Shown: positions 1 through 11,690, numbered from the stretch's first letter. The stretch: DNA of 64,000 nucleotides from Portunus trituberculatus (GCF_017591435.1 NC_059259.1:944075-1008074); one strand, 5' to 3'. Numbers and translations are program-made. Notes: generated by a model from the letters alone, not told the origin.

Positions 1-1464
1 GGTAATGATGATTATAAAATATATGTTGTAATAATGAAGGAGTCAAACACAATAAACAAATCCATAATAGTAACACATGGATGAAAAGACAAATGAACTT
101 AGAGGAAAGGGAAAAGGAGAAAGTGCTAAGAAGTGAAGATACGGAAAAAAAAAAAAAAAAAAAATGAGAAAAGGACAGAGATAGAGAAGAAGAATTTTTA
201 CTGGAGGGATCTGGATATGAGACTATGGAAGTGGTACCTTGGATATGAGACTAAGGAAGTGGTACCTAAGGAAAACAGAGGAGGTCGTGGAGGAGGCAAT
301 AAATTAAGGGGACCATCCGGTGGCCATGGTATCAAAAAATCTGAAAAAGATTGAAAATCCCCAAAACACCATCAGAGCATCCCCAAACATATGGCAACAT
401 AGTGATGGAGTATTTTGGGGAAATACGCTAAAATACATGGGGTATTTAAACTTTAAAGGGCCCCTGCCATGCCCACCACAGTCCGGGGCTTCCCCCCTCC
501 CCACTCTCTGTACCACAAATGATGATAATAAGCACGGAAAAAGCCATGGAAAGTGGTTTCTTTGGTAAGGAAAGGTGGGCGCTGGCAACTCAGTACTATG
601 GCGTACACAGGAACACACCCTCTCCTCTTTCATTTCAGTGTCCATGTGACTGCGATGGGAGGAGGATGTATTGAGTATCTCGCCTGTTATTTCACACCTT
701 GCAAGCCACAATCCAGCCTATTTTACTTGCCTTCTTTGCCTTACATTATCTAAACAAACGGTGCAAGTGGAAATTACAAGTTGTAACGACCATGAATGGA
801 TGGGAGATGCCCTCGCCTTCGAGCGACTAATAATTACAATCATTGTAGGGGGGACCAGGTGCCATATGAGTCGTACAGAATATTCTAAACATGCCTAAAA
901 AGGATACAAGATGCACATGGTGGTGTATGAGTACCAAATATCCAACCCAAATAAATGTACAGGGTCATACAGGACCAAAATGACATTTCTAGGGTTTTTT
1001 GGCTTTTTCTGTTTCCACTTTTTATCATTCAAATAGAATCTTCTCCCACATTTCTCAATGGATTTTCAATTTTGAGGTATCATTTTGAAGCTCAATGAAG
1101 CTGCTACATTTCCACCTCATAGAATTTGGAATTTTTTATTTTTAAGTGCCGCAATATAATTTTGTATAAAAAAATTGAAAAAAATAAAAATTCATAATGG
1201 CCATCAAAATAAAAAAATAAAATAAAAATTCTATGAGGTGAAAAGTTTTGGTATACGACATACTTCATATCCGTACTGGCAAAATTGAAATATGTCCTCT
1301 AGTGACAAAGTTTATAGGAAAAATACATTTTTTTAAAATTGATATTTTATTTTTCATTCGCTTGTAACTACTAAACTAACATTGTGTAATAAACATCTAT
1401 CAGAAAAAAAAAAAAAAAAAAAATTACCACGTTTTATTTTTTTATTTTTTAAAAACCTCACCGG
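1..1464. other. A/T-rich repeat leader, no gene recognised
   Basis: No coding region is supported here. The stretch has A-runs (about 146-164 and 1405-1422), a short duplicated phrase at 208-268, and an inverted repeat whose arms lie near 1115-1140 and 1218-1246 around an A/T-rich loop. The same material recurs at 11690-13062. It may be the 5' region of the LINE that follows or a separate degenerate element. Confidence 0.5.
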
Positions 1465-4400
1465 ATGGTTCCCTTAAAAGTGACTTATGCTAACATAGAT
1501 GGTTTGTTAAGAAGCATATCGGAAGTTCGGGATTATTTGAAGAAGAAAAAGCCGGATGTAATGTGCATCATTGAAACAAAACTGAAAAAAAACATCCATG
1601 TCAACTTTAAAGAGGAAGGATATAATACCTGGAGGAGGGACAGGAAGGATATAGGGGGAGGACGAGTGCTAATGATGGTTCATGATAACAATATGTATGG
1701 AGGATGTGCAATATGGTGAGGACAAGGTGGAAGTAATGGGAGTAACAATCAGAACAGAAGATTGGAAAAGAAAAATCATAGTTACATATGTTCCACCGAA
1801 GACTAATACATGGGGATCAGAAGAGCATAAAGATATCCAAAGAGAGGCAATAAAGTGTCTGGATAACATAAGAGATAGAAGAATACTCTTAGTTGGAGAC
1901 TTTAACTGTAAATAAATAAACTGGGGAGAGATGGAAGTAATGGACAATGCTGGACAGTGGAGTGAGAAAGTGTTACAGTTGACTATGGTTAATACAATGG
2001 ACCAGTGGGTGGAGGAGTCAACAAGGTACAGGGGGGAAGAAGAACCATCGTTGCTTGACCTAGTCTTCACAAAAAAACCTAACTGAGTCCCCTCCAATCA
2101 TACAATACCTCAGTCCAATGGGGAAAAGTGATCATGTGACATTAGAGATGCAAATGCAGGAGGAAGACGAGATAAGTTACAGAGAGGACTATAAAGGAGA
2201 GAATAAATTATGCAAGAGCGGATTTTGAAAAACTAAGGAGTTATTTTGCTGATATTCATTGGAGTAATATTATGTGCAGGAAGACTGTACAAAAGAAATA
2301 TGATATATTCTTACAAAAATACTTTGAAGGAGTAAAAAGTTTGTTCCTGTTTATAGAGTTCAGAAAAAAAAATATATGCCTGGTACAATGCTAGATCCAT
2401 ACAAGCAAAAAAGGCAAAAGATAAAGCGTGGAAGAAACTCTTAAAGGAGGGAAATGACTATAACAGCCAGCTATACAAAGATACTAGAAATTAATATATT
2501 AGAGTAAGGAGAGAGGAAGAAAGAAACTTTGAGAAAGATGTAATGGATAAAAGCAAGGATGAATCCAAACTTTTCTACAAAGTTTATAAACGGCAAAACA
2601 AAGAATAAGGAAACAGTTAAAAAAATAATTAAAGAAGGGAAGACATACCAAACAGAGAAAGAAATGTGTGAAATAATGAATGAAAGCTTCAAAACGGTAT
2701 TCACTAAAGATGATGATTTCACAGAACCTAATAGGACATTGGATTGCCAATGATTACAGGAGATTGCAGTGCACAAAGAGGATATTGGAAGATTACTTGA
2801 CAGGTTGGAAGTCAGAAAAGCAATGGGGCCAGATGGTGTATCAGGCTGAGTGTTAAAAGAATGTAAAGAGCAAATACTGGATCCAATGGCACCAATCGCG
2901 ATCTGTGTAGTTTTCATTGTTCGCCAGCTGGTTTAATTCACAAGTTGGTCCTGCCTATCGCGCCGAACTGTCGCCCTTGTGGAAGCCCTATTAAAAAAAT
3001 ATATATAATGATATTCATGCCTACATACCTCACAATATAATTGTTTGGTTATTTATTTATGTATCTGATTGAAAATGACATAAAAATATGCAAATATATG
3101 TTCCTAATGGTGCAAAGTATGGATGTACCAGTGTCCCATCAAAATATATTTTGCAAGTCTAATAGTACATATATACCTTATCACAAAATTATCAGAGTTT
3201 CTGCATAGGATAATGCTCCACTCAAAAAAGCGTAGAGCAAATATCACTGAGTAGCATTTATAAAAAAAAAAAAAAATTTCGGAGTCTGTGCCGAAATAAC
3301 CTGGCCAACATTACCGAAACCGAATTTTCCTAACTGAGTCACAACAAGCCTTTTGATCTCAGAAAGTTTCTCAGAGTTGGCACTGTTCATTTTCTAAGTT
3401 CATCCTCACTAATATCCATAGTGTTATCCATAGTGAAGTCGTTGTGTAGCGAGTGTGGCGATGGTTCTTAACACGCTACATTTGTTTACGTTTCGATAGA
3501 ACAATCTCGGTACATGTTAGACAATATAATCTATACTGTTAATTTCCTAAGACTATTAATTGTTGTGATTTTCTGTATGAATATAAATCATATTAATTTT
3601 AATGGAAAGAAAAAGGCATTAAAACTACGCTTTACCTATTAATGATCTTTTCTATTTTTTGTCCCAGAAATGGAGATCGTAAAGAAAAGCGCTCTACATA
3701 TATATAAATATTTCCACTTTTTTAGCTTATATGCCACGAGTACATTCTTAGAAAGATTATAACTATTTTATTAAACCATTTAATATTAACAAAACGTGCA
3801 GAAAAGTACGTTCCAGTTGACCAACTTGCTGTGAAATAATTAATCCATCTGGCGGTTGAAGGCACCTACATAGAAGATCGCGATCGGTCCCATTAGGGAA
3901 ATAATTAATAAAAGTTCAATAAATGAAGAGAAAGTTCCACTGGAGTGGAAGAGAGCCAATGTAATACAGATATTTAAAGGAGGAAAGGCATCTGAATCAC
4001 TAAACTACAGACCAGTGTCGCTTACAAGTGTCGTAGGGAAGTTATGTGAAATAATTATAAAAAAAAAAAATGGGTTAAATTTCTAGAAGAGGAGCAAGTC
4101 ATATCGAACAGACAATTTGGGTTCAGGACAGGGCGGTCATGTGTATCAAACTTGTTAAGCTTCTACTCCAGGGATATTGCAGGACTTGAAAGTAGAGATG
4201 GATGGGTAGACACAGTATACCTGGACATTAAAAAGGCTTTTGATAAAGTCCCGCACAGGAGACTTCTTTGGAAACTAGAGTACATAGGAGGACTGTGTGC
4301 AACCTTGCTCAAATGGACAAGAGATTATTTAAAGGATAGAGAAATGAGAACTGTGATTAGAAATACATACTCATCTTGGAGTAAAGTAACTAGTGGAGTG

Positions 4401-5328
4401 CCACAAGGGTCAGTGTTAGCCTCCATTATGTAAACAACATTCACATTGGGATAAACAGTTATATAAATTTGTTCGCTGATGATGCAAAGTTGCTAAGAGT
4501 TATCAAAACCAGAGAGGACTGTCAGCTGTTGCAGGAAGATTTAAACAAGATCTATGAATGGAGCAAGAAGTGGAAATTGGAGTTTAATGCCAAGAAATGC
4601 CACATAATGGAACTAGAAAGAGTAAGAGAAGACCAGTATGGAACTATTTGATGGGAGAGGAGCAAATAATGAAGACTAAAGAGGAAAATGATCTTGGAGC
4701 TATCATACAAAAAAATCTGAGCCCTGATAAACCCATAAGCAAGATATTTGGACTATCATATAAGATGTTGACTAATATAAGAGTGGCATTTTATTACATG
4801 GATAAAGATATGATGAAAAAAATAATCACAAGCATGATACACCCAAGGCTGGAATATGCAGCAGTGGTATGGTCTCCGAGTTCTAAAAAAGACATAAGAA
4901 AACTGGAAAGGATACAGAAGATTGCTACAAAGATGGTGCCGGAATTAAAGGACCTCACATATGAAGAACGACTTGACTGAAGGAAATGGGACTGCCAACC
5001 TTACAGGATAGAAGAGAACGGGGACCTGATAAAAATGTATACGATAGTATATGATATTGAAAAAATTAGACAAAGAAGACCTGATGCTGTTGATGGAAGA
5101 CGATGGAAGGACAAGAGGACATGAAAGGAAGATCAGGATGAGGCAGTGTGTGAGGGATATTGGAAAATACAGTTTTCCACACAGAATGGTGGAAAAATGG
5201 AATGCATTGGATAATGGGATTGTTGCAGCACCTAGTGTGCATAACTTTAAAGAAAAACTAGATAAATGGAGATATGGAGACAAGACACTATGAGCCCTGC
5301 TCGAACCCTGTACAATACAACTAGGTAA

Positions 5329-5330
<2 letters not shown>
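1465..5330 (+). mobile_element. CR1/L2-like LINE, copy A (inactivated, interrupted)
   Basis: A non-LTR retrotransposon with endonuclease then reverse transcriptase. EN motifs seen in order: ANIDGL near the start, an ETKL motif, GGGR, YVPP, VGDFN, LDLVFT and SDHV, spread over about 1465-2150. RT motifs follow after 3930: YRPVSLTS, QFGFRTGRSC, YLDIKKAFDKVPH, SGVPQGSV and FADDAKLL (about 4469-4490). The thumb continues to about 5293. The coding frame is broken by stops (one directly after GDFNCK) and frameshifts, so this is a fossil. It is interrupted at 2895-3884 by a DNA element and ends in a (CA)n tail. The RT pattern resembles the CR1/L2 group; the exact clade was not determined. Confidence 0.88.
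2895..3884. mobile_element. ~990-bp non-autonomous DNA element inside the LINE
   Basis: The LINE is interrupted by sequence bounded by imperfect inverted ends: ATCGCGATCTGTGTAG on the left, and ATCGCGATCTTCTATGTAG read from the right. A second matching block follows (CGCCAG-TGG-TTAATT). LINE coding resumes at about 3890 with the segment preceding PLEWKRAN. On the minus strand near 3426-3270 a short reading begins MDNTMDISEDELRK and continues after a stop with a TVPTLRNFLRSKGL-like stretch, resembling a SAP-type helix pair. It may be the first-exon remnant of a transposase-like gene. Superfamily unknown. Confidence 0.6.

Positions 5331-5403
<73 letters not shown>
5331..5403. repeat. (CA)n microsatellite at the LINE 3' end
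   Basis: A run of about 36 CA dinucleotides directly follows the LINE terminus (CTAGGTAAATACACAC). The same junction recurs at 16731-16791. On the minus strand, at 50216-50235, another family member ends in the same phrase beside a (TG)n tract, so the tail belongs to the family. Confidence 0.9.
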
Positions 5404-5406
<3 letters not shown>

Positions 5407-5685
5407 TGTAGTGGTTAGCACACTTGACTCACAATCGAGAGGGCCGGGTTCGAGTCCCAGCACGGCGAGGCAAATGGGCAAGCCTCTTAATGTGTGGCCC
5501 CTGTTCACCTAGTAGTAAATAGGTACGGGATGTAACTCAAAGGGTTGTGGCCTTACTTTCCTGGTGTGTGGAGTGTGTTGTGGTCTCAGTCTTACCCGAA
5601 GATCAGTCTATGAGCTCTGAGCTCGCTCCATAATGGGGAAGACTGGCTGGGTGACCAGCAGGCAACCGAGGTGAATTATACACAC
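5404..5685 (+). mobile_element. tRNA-derived SINE, family 1 (copy A)
   Basis: The head looks like a tRNA-Val-type gene: an A-box-like TAGTGTAGTGGTTAGCAC, then a B box GGGTTCGAGTCCC at 5446-5458. The non-tRNA body follows (CTCTGAGCTCGCTCC, GGTGACCAGCAGGC) and ends GGTGAATTATACACACA. That 3' end resembles the LINE end GGTAAATACACACA, suggesting LINE-driven mobilisation. No CCA or folded acceptor stem matches a functional tRNA. Family identity in databases is not known to me. Confidence 0.75.
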
Positions 5686-5689
5686 ACAC

Positions 5690-5817
5690 ATCATATGGCC
5701 TCAGTACTACCCAAAGATCGGTCTATGAGCTCTGCGCTCGCTCCGTAATGGGGAAGACTGGCTGGGTGACCAGCAGATGACCAAGGTGAATTACACACAC
5801 GCACACACACACCAACA
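5690..5817 (+). repeat. Second partial SINE-1 3' body
   Basis: The 3' half of SINE-1 is repeated (CCCAAAGATCGGTCTATGAG through GGTGACCAGCAGATG) and again ends in a CA-rich tail. It lacks the tRNA-like head. It is either a tandem duplication of the SINE tail or an independent 5'-truncated insertion. Confidence 0.65.
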
Positions 5818-6069
5818 AACAAAAACTAACAAAAGATATTTGTTTAAACGATGAGAAGAAATACAGTTTCCCTTACCGTAGTGGAACACACTGAATATTG
5901 ATGTTGTAGATGCGGTGTGTATCAACCAGATGAAAGAGATATGACAAGTGTGGACCAGGAGGCAGGAGACAGAGAGCTTAGCTCGGGTCCTGTAAGACAC
6001 AAATAGGTAAATAGAGTAAAAGAAAGCAAACACATGTGTTATAATGCTATATGTACAAGAGCTAAAAAG

Positions 6070-6489
6070 TCTTTTTTCTTATGCAAGAGGGTAAGCTGCC
6101 AAGGGCAACAAAATATTAGAAAAAAAGGTCCACTGGAATTGCAGCTTTCCTAAAAGATTTCAAAGAATTACCCAAAAGCCAGGGACAAATGTCTTGACAC
6201 CTCTCTTTTAAAAGAAGTTAAGTCGTAGGAAGATGGAAATACAGATGCAGGAAGGGAGTTCCAGAGTTTATCAGTGATAGATATGAATGATTGAGAGTAA
6301 TGGTTAACTCTTGTATTAGAGGGTTAGACAGAATAAGGATGAGAGGAAGAAGAAAGCATTTTGCAGTGAGGCTGCAGGAGGAGGGGAGGCATGCAGTTAG
6401 CAAGATCAATAGAACAGTTAGCATGAAAATAGCAATAAAAGATAGAAAGGGATGCAACATTTCGGTGGTGAGACAGTCAGTCAGAGGAG
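6070..6489 (-). mobile_element. Jockey-like LINE 3' fragment
   Basis: Reverse-strand sequence matches the end of the RT ORF found more completely at 43720-45790 (minus) and 59830-61190 (plus). It includes the C-terminal region with a KLWNSLPAS-like phrase, then the 3' UTR. It is 5'-truncated and broken. The left edge is A-rich sequence from a degraded tail. Confidence 0.7.
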
Positions 6490-6700
6490 GGTATGCAACA
6501 TGGAAAAAATTAAGGAAGCAAAGGAATGAAGCCAACAGGAAGCAGTATAAAGAGGCACGGAGTGAATACATTAGGACAAGAAGAAAAGAGGAGAGATACT
6601 TTGAAAAGGATGTCGTGAATAACTGTGAAAAGGAACCCAAGCTTTTTTATAAGTATACAAATGGAAAAATGACAAACAGAAAGACCATCACTAAGTCGGG
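6490..6700 (+). mobile_element. CR1/L2-like LINE fragment (pre-RT linker)
   Basis: An open stretch encodes a basic, lysine/arginine-rich linker (EARSEYIRTRRKEERYFEKD, then KLFYKYTNGK). It corresponds to the segment between EN and RT of the LINE at 1465-5330. It abuts the reverse-oriented Jockey fragment on its left and the second LINE on its right, so it is an orphan piece. Confidence 0.65.
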
Positions 6701-6723
6701 TTCGCGGGTAGGTGGGGGCCCAT

Positions 6724-9069
6724 CATCCACCACCTAGTGTTTGTTGCTTCACTCAGGTAACAAACATGATGTGTACCTTAAATAGTTTATAGTATATCTG
6801 TAAGCTATTTTCACGCTGGGTGGTAACCTTACAACCAACCCCACCCTGTGGGTGGTTGGCCTCTCCCAGGGTGTGAGGTCATAAAACTTTGCCCGAGCTA
6901 TTCTCTACATTCCTCCTTCTTTTCTCTATTTTCTATTTCATAGGAGTGGGTTTGCAGAGATTCCACAGTCGTGCATCCGACCTTCAGTCTCTGTGCCACT
7001 TCTCCTCCCTCTGGTTGATGCGACCCAGAACTTTTTTTTTTTTTTTTTTCTTCTTTCCTTTCTTTCTCGCAATCCCACGTTGTGTAGGCAGGACAAAGGG
7101 ATGAATGGTGGCAGCGATTTTTTCCTTCTTTTCTTTTGCCACTGCTACTGTCAGGTCCCCCATGTAATTGGCGACCTGGGGTATACCATAATAATTGCCT
7201 TGCCTGGTGTTGCGGCTCCTCCAGGTGGACCTTTTATTCCGCTGTGTTTTCTTTTTATGGAGTTTCATTTTTATTTAATTTTCCTCATTACCCTTAGTGG
7301 TGATGTTCACCCTAATCCCGGTCCTCGTAATAACTGTTGTAAGGCCTTATACATTAATATTCGGGGCCTAAAGGCCAACTTGCAAGACGTTGCAGTTGCG
7401 TCCTCAAATATGATATAATTTTTGTTCAGAGACTCTTGTTTCGAGCTTCAGGCATGTTTCTGAGATTCTGATTCCTAATTTCAAGAGGCCTCTTCTTCTG
7501 AGGCGTGATTCTATCCCTAGAGCTCGGGGGATGTGTATATACTTACGTCCAGCATGCAGCGCTTCACGCATTACCAAATTTGAGTGTGGCTGTCATGAAA
7601 TGATGCTGGTTAAAATTTGCAGTCGTTTTAATAACTACTATATCTTCTCTGTATATAGAAATCCCGATCTTGATGATTCTATTTATGACTGTTTGCTAAA
7701 TTCTATGGCATCTATTCAAGAATCAGACCCTAAAGCTTCCTTTGTTTTTGTTGGTGATGTTAATGCACATCATCAGGATTGGTTGAACTCCGTTTCTCAA
7801 ACAAATCAACATGGTCGGGCTGCTCTAGATTTTAGTAACCTCACCGGTTGTGAGCAGATCGTTCATAGCCCAACTCACGTCTCGGGTAATTGCCTTGATC
7901 TTCTTTTACAGACGCCCCTCTGCAGTAACTTTGCAGGTCGTCCCTCCCCTTGGTAGCACAGACCACTCTGGCTTGTCTTTCAATATTCAAACTTCATTTC
8001 CTATTCCGGACGAGCCAATATCGCGGAAAGTATTTCTAAAGTCACGAGCCAATTGGACTGGTGTCATTGCCGATTTTAACAACATTGTATGGCGGGAAAT
8101 TTTACATTCTGATAGTCCAATTGATTCCCTTAACAGTGTTTTACTTAACATTAGTGAAAGAAGAATTCCTTCTAAAATAATTCGAAGTCGTCGCAAGGAC
8201 AGTGCCTGGTTTAATGATGACTGCAGGCGTGCTCAGCGTGGAAAACAGGTTGCTTATTGTGAATGGTCCCGACTGCGTTCACCTGAATCATGGGAAAATT
8301 ACGTTCGTCTGCGTTTATTTGCCCAACGTACATATTCTAGCGCACAGGATGAGTACAATGAACACCTTAAAATGTTCTGATTGGCACCTCCCAACCACAC
8401 TCATGGTGGTCAGCTTTAAAGCAATCACTCTTTGGTGTGGACTCAAGTTTACCTCCTCTGTCATGTACTGACGGTTCAATCTGCCATAATTCTAAGGACA
8501 AAGCCAATCTTTTAGCTTCCGTTTTAACTCGAAACAAAGTGATGAAGAGTTTGATCTGCCGTCTTGTCCCCAGGACATTAAATTACACTCCATTGCCTTT
8601 AAGTCCTCCGAAATCTTAAGATATCTTAATGAGTTAGACTCATTCGGGGGTTGTGATCCTTTGGGTTTTCTGCCTCTTTTTTACAAAAAGATTGCTTCTC
8701 CTCTCGCTCCAAAATTGGCAGTTATTTTTAGAGCTCTTTTCGTAAGGGTTCTTTTCCGGTATGCTGGCGTACTGCAAATGTTACCCCTATTCCAAAGGGA
8801 TCTTCATCCTCCATTCACCCCGGTGACTATAGACCCATTTCCATAACCCCGGTGTTATCTAAGATTTTTGAGCGCCTGCTGGCCAAGCGTCTCAATCGTT
8901 TTTTAGATATTAATAATTTGTTGCCATCTAGTCAGTTTGGTTTTAGAAAAGGTCTCAGTACTTCTGATGCTCTCGTTTGCATAACGCACGACATGCAAGC
9001 TGCCCTTGATGCTGGTCATGAATCTAGAGTAATTTCACTTGATTTTAGTTCTGCATTTGATCGTGTTAA
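6724..9069 (+). mobile_element. Second LINE (2A-like motif), copy A, 3'-truncated
   Basis: Same element as 16851-20395. It has the hydrophobic N-terminal stretch with SGDVHPNPGP (7296-7325), EN motifs (YRNPD, VGDVNAHHQDW, GNCLDLL) and the RT start (YRPFP region, QFGFRKGLSTSDAL, LDFSSAFDRV). Compared with unit B it has additional one-base losses, for example near 7405 (TCCTC-AAATATG), 8370 (run of A) and 8740 (run of T). Homology stops at 9069 within the AFDRVN motif, followed by unrelated sequence, so this copy lacks the catalytic YADD and the 3' end. Confidence 0.85.
7296..7325 (+). other. 2A-like motif in LINE copy A
   Basis: Encodes SGDVHPNPGP directly after a hydrophobic segment (YLIFLITL). 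The 2A ribosome-skipping consensus is D-V/I-E-x-N-P-G-P; here the Glu is His. 2A-like peptides at the N-terminus of APE-type LINE ORFs are known from echinoderms and other invertebrates. Activity of the His variant is unknown. Confidence 0.6.
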
Positions 9070-9499
9070 GCCACACAACACATGGCTGCATCAACATTGT
9101 ATTCTTCCTCTCATGAAGGCAGTCAAGTATGGAACTAACACCATCTATCTATCTGTCTATCTATCTACTTGGTGTCTTAATACAAGCAACACTCACAAAA
9201 GTTACTCAGCATCTAACACATCAATCAAGTGAGTAAGAAATCATCCAGCTGTCAACATCACACCTTTCCTCTCACCACACCAATCACTAACTAAGCTCCT
9301 CTCTCTGCCTGTCAATCTCTCTGAAGCCTCCACCAAACCACTCACTACTCACATCCCAACACTCATCCTGCAGGTGGGAGTCAGCCTGGGGGAGGAGAGT
9401 TGCAGCAGCATTCAGCCTCACCAAGGTGTGGGCAGTGCAGGAACAGCAGGACACTGGCGGTACACACATTCAAGGCATGGTGGCAATGGTGGTGCCTTT

Positions 9500-9725
9500 C
9501 CCTCCTCCTTGCACTAAGTCTGGGGAACAGCAAGTGATGTTAGGTGAGGTCTGATTCTGTGGTGTCCCTTTCCTTCCCTGCAGTCAGTCTGAGAACAGCA
9601 AGTGATGTTAGGTGAGGTCTGATTCTGTGGTTTCCCTTTCCTTCCTTGCACTAAGTCTGGGGAACAGTAAAGTGATGTTAGGTGAGGTCTGACTGTATGG
9701 TTTCTTTCTCTTCCTTGCACTGTCT
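9500..9725. repeat. Minisatellite, ~69-bp period, 3 units
   Basis: The phrase AAGTGATGTTAGGTGAGGTC recurs at about 9532, 9600 and 9670, followed each time by a TTTCC/CTTCC-rich segment and CTTGCACTAAGTCTG. Each unit carries one GTTAGG, the arthropod telomere-like pentamer plus G. Confidence 0.8.
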
Positions 9726-10499
9726 GACATAAAAGTTAGAAGGTTATGTTAGACTTGCAGGAACTTCAAATAATTATTACAGTTAAGGATAAAACCAGTG
9801 ATATCTATGCATTGTGAAACTGCATCCACACCATTTGTCATTCCTCTCATATCACTGGTAAATAAAAGTTTCATACTAAAACTACACGCACAGAAATACA
9901 GTGAACTAGTTAATGCACCAAAACCATCACCATTCTACCATCAATTCACTAAAACTTGCAATAAAAACTGCAAGTCCAAATATACAAAGAAATACTAAAA
10001 GCAGCAGCAGCTCACCTTGCAACACCTGCACACATGGCTTGACAAGTTGACAGGAAAAATAAATAAATAAAAGCAAAATTATAAGATACAATAATATACA
10101 ATGAAAGAAAAGAAGCAACAATACACAACCACCTAATGACACAACAGCACATCCACACTCCACCTTTCACCGGGAGAGCCACACCTGTAGCAGTGGTGTG
10201 AGCAGTGCTGACATTTGCTGCACAGCAGGAGACCCACACTGACGAGGCCAGTGGAGCGTGCCGAGGAGGCCAGACCAGACACTGCTGCACCGAGGCACCA
10301 GGAGCAGTGTGTTGCAGTGAAAAGGACTGCCAGGAAGGTCACCAACACAAAGAGCCCGTCTGAGTAATTTAGGTGATGAGAAGAAAGCATTGACCGGCAG
10401 GCTTGGACCAGAAGAGAGGTGAGTGATATGCCTCATCCTTCACCAAGTCCTCCCTTGCTGCTCACTTTGTGTTAGACAATCCCAGTCTGCAAAAAAGGG

Positions 10500-10640
10500 A
10501 TGAAGTTGATGAGCAAGGCAGAGAGGAGCAGGATGCTGTAGCAGGAAAGAAATGGGAAGGAGGTGGTTCTATAAAGTTGATGAGCAAGGCAGAGAGGAGC
10601 AGGACGCTGTAGCAGGAAAGAAACGAGAAGGTGGTGGTTC
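10500..10640. repeat. Two-unit tandem repeat, 70-bp period
   Basis: AGTTGATGAGCAAGGCAGAG begins near 10504 and again near 10574 with few substitutions between units. No coding frame is supported. Confidence 0.8.
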
Positions 10641-11647
10641 TCTAACAGTGGTTGATGAAAGGAACAGACTGAGTAATGATGAAGGTGTATGCTGAGTCAA
10701 TAGGGAGCTTTATCAGATGAGACAAATTGGTGGCTGGGGCTGATAGGTGGAATGAGGTAGTTTGCAGCTTCCTTCAATTTCTTATACTGTTAAGTAGAGC
10801 AAAGGGGACACCAATGATGGCAGCCACACAATGCACAGCAGAAAGGAAAGAGGGAAAAAGGCCAGGGTGTTCTGGTGAAAGTAACCACGCTGGGCCAAAT
10901 GCATGAAGTGGTGAGTGTCTCAGTGTCTTAGTGCACAAAGCCACCAAGCACTCACCTCACCTCACCACCTGGTCTGCCCGTCACCACCACACAACAGAGG
11001 GACTTGATAAACCTTCACAGCAACTCTTTCCTCTCTTAACTATAAGTTGTTTTCTCCTTACACTATTCATTTAGTCATTTCAGCCTCCAGCCCCACCAAA
11101 TAAACCTAACCTAAGCTAACCCTGTCTCTGGAGTGTTGTGTTGATGCTCAACATTATCAACAAGAGTCAACAACAGCTGGCCATGTGGGGAAGAAAAAAT
11201 AAATAAACAAATAAAAAAAACAAATAAAATAAAAAAACTAAATGTGAGGTATGTCCATTTGAGTAAAGAGTGGCAGCACAACAAGTGGCCTCGTGGTGTC
11301 ATGAGTCACTGCCAAGGACTTACAGGAACCACCAACTCACCAGGGATTTCAATGACGTGTCAACACAATGGATAATACAAAAAAATGTCTAACAAATGAT
11401 CCCTTTAAAACAGCCTTGTGTAAACTGAGTGCAGGCCAAGCTGAGACCAACACTACCTGCAGCGGGGCACACTTCCTGACTCACCCATCACACAGCAGCT
11501 GGGCAGGCTCCTCAGGCCACAGGAAGCCTCACTCAGTCTGCCTGGTGCCTGCCACTCTGTCACCATTAAGGCCACACCAGCTTAGGGAGGGAATGAACTG
11601 TGCCATGGCTTACTTGTCTCATAATAACAATAATGGTAATAGTTAGC

Positions 11648-11648
<1 letters not shown>

Positions 11649-11689
<41 letters not shown>
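11649..11689. repeat. (AAT)n microsatellite at the unit B boundary
   Basis: About 13 AAT units immediately precede the first base of unit B. A (TAA)n tail of the same composition ends the second LINE at 20377-20395, which offers possible homology for unequal recombination. Confidence 0.9.

Positions 11690-11690
<1 letters not shown>

Larger units (their letters stand above)
1..9069. repeat. Unit A of a ~9-kb tandem duplication
   Basis: Bases 1-9069 reappear at 11690-19205 in the same orientation. Shared content is an A/T-rich leader, a CR1/L2-like LINE with the same internal insertion, its (CA)n tail, the head of a tRNA-derived SINE, and a second LINE with a 2A-like motif. Long stretches look nearly identical by eye, but patches (about 420-530, 2490-2920 and 3440-3900) differ strongly. 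Unit A carries about 1.26 kb absent from B (between about 5460 and 6723). It stops inside the second LINE at 9069, where B continues. Both units share premature stops, so duplication followed LINE inactivation. The alternative is uncollapsed haplotypes in an assembly. Confidence 0.9.
9070..11648. other. Unique spacer between duplication units, no gene recognised
   Basis: No supported coding region. It contains a short (CTAT)n patch near 9145-9170, two short tandem repeats (9500-9725 and 10500-10630), and moderately GC-rich CCACC/CACTCACC-rich sequence. The right edge is the (AAT)n tract that precedes unit B. This DNA replaces the rest of the second LINE in unit A. Confidence 0.6.

Noticed and set aside
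5404..5460. Functional tRNA-Val gene
   Set aside because: A and B boxes are present, but the acceptor stem does not close, and the same head with a long non-tRNA body recurs with a retroposon-like tail, so it is a SINE.
4945..5508. 187-aa minus-strand ORF with poly Cys-Val
   Set aside because: It is a reverse-strand shadow of the LINE RT end and its (CA)n tail.
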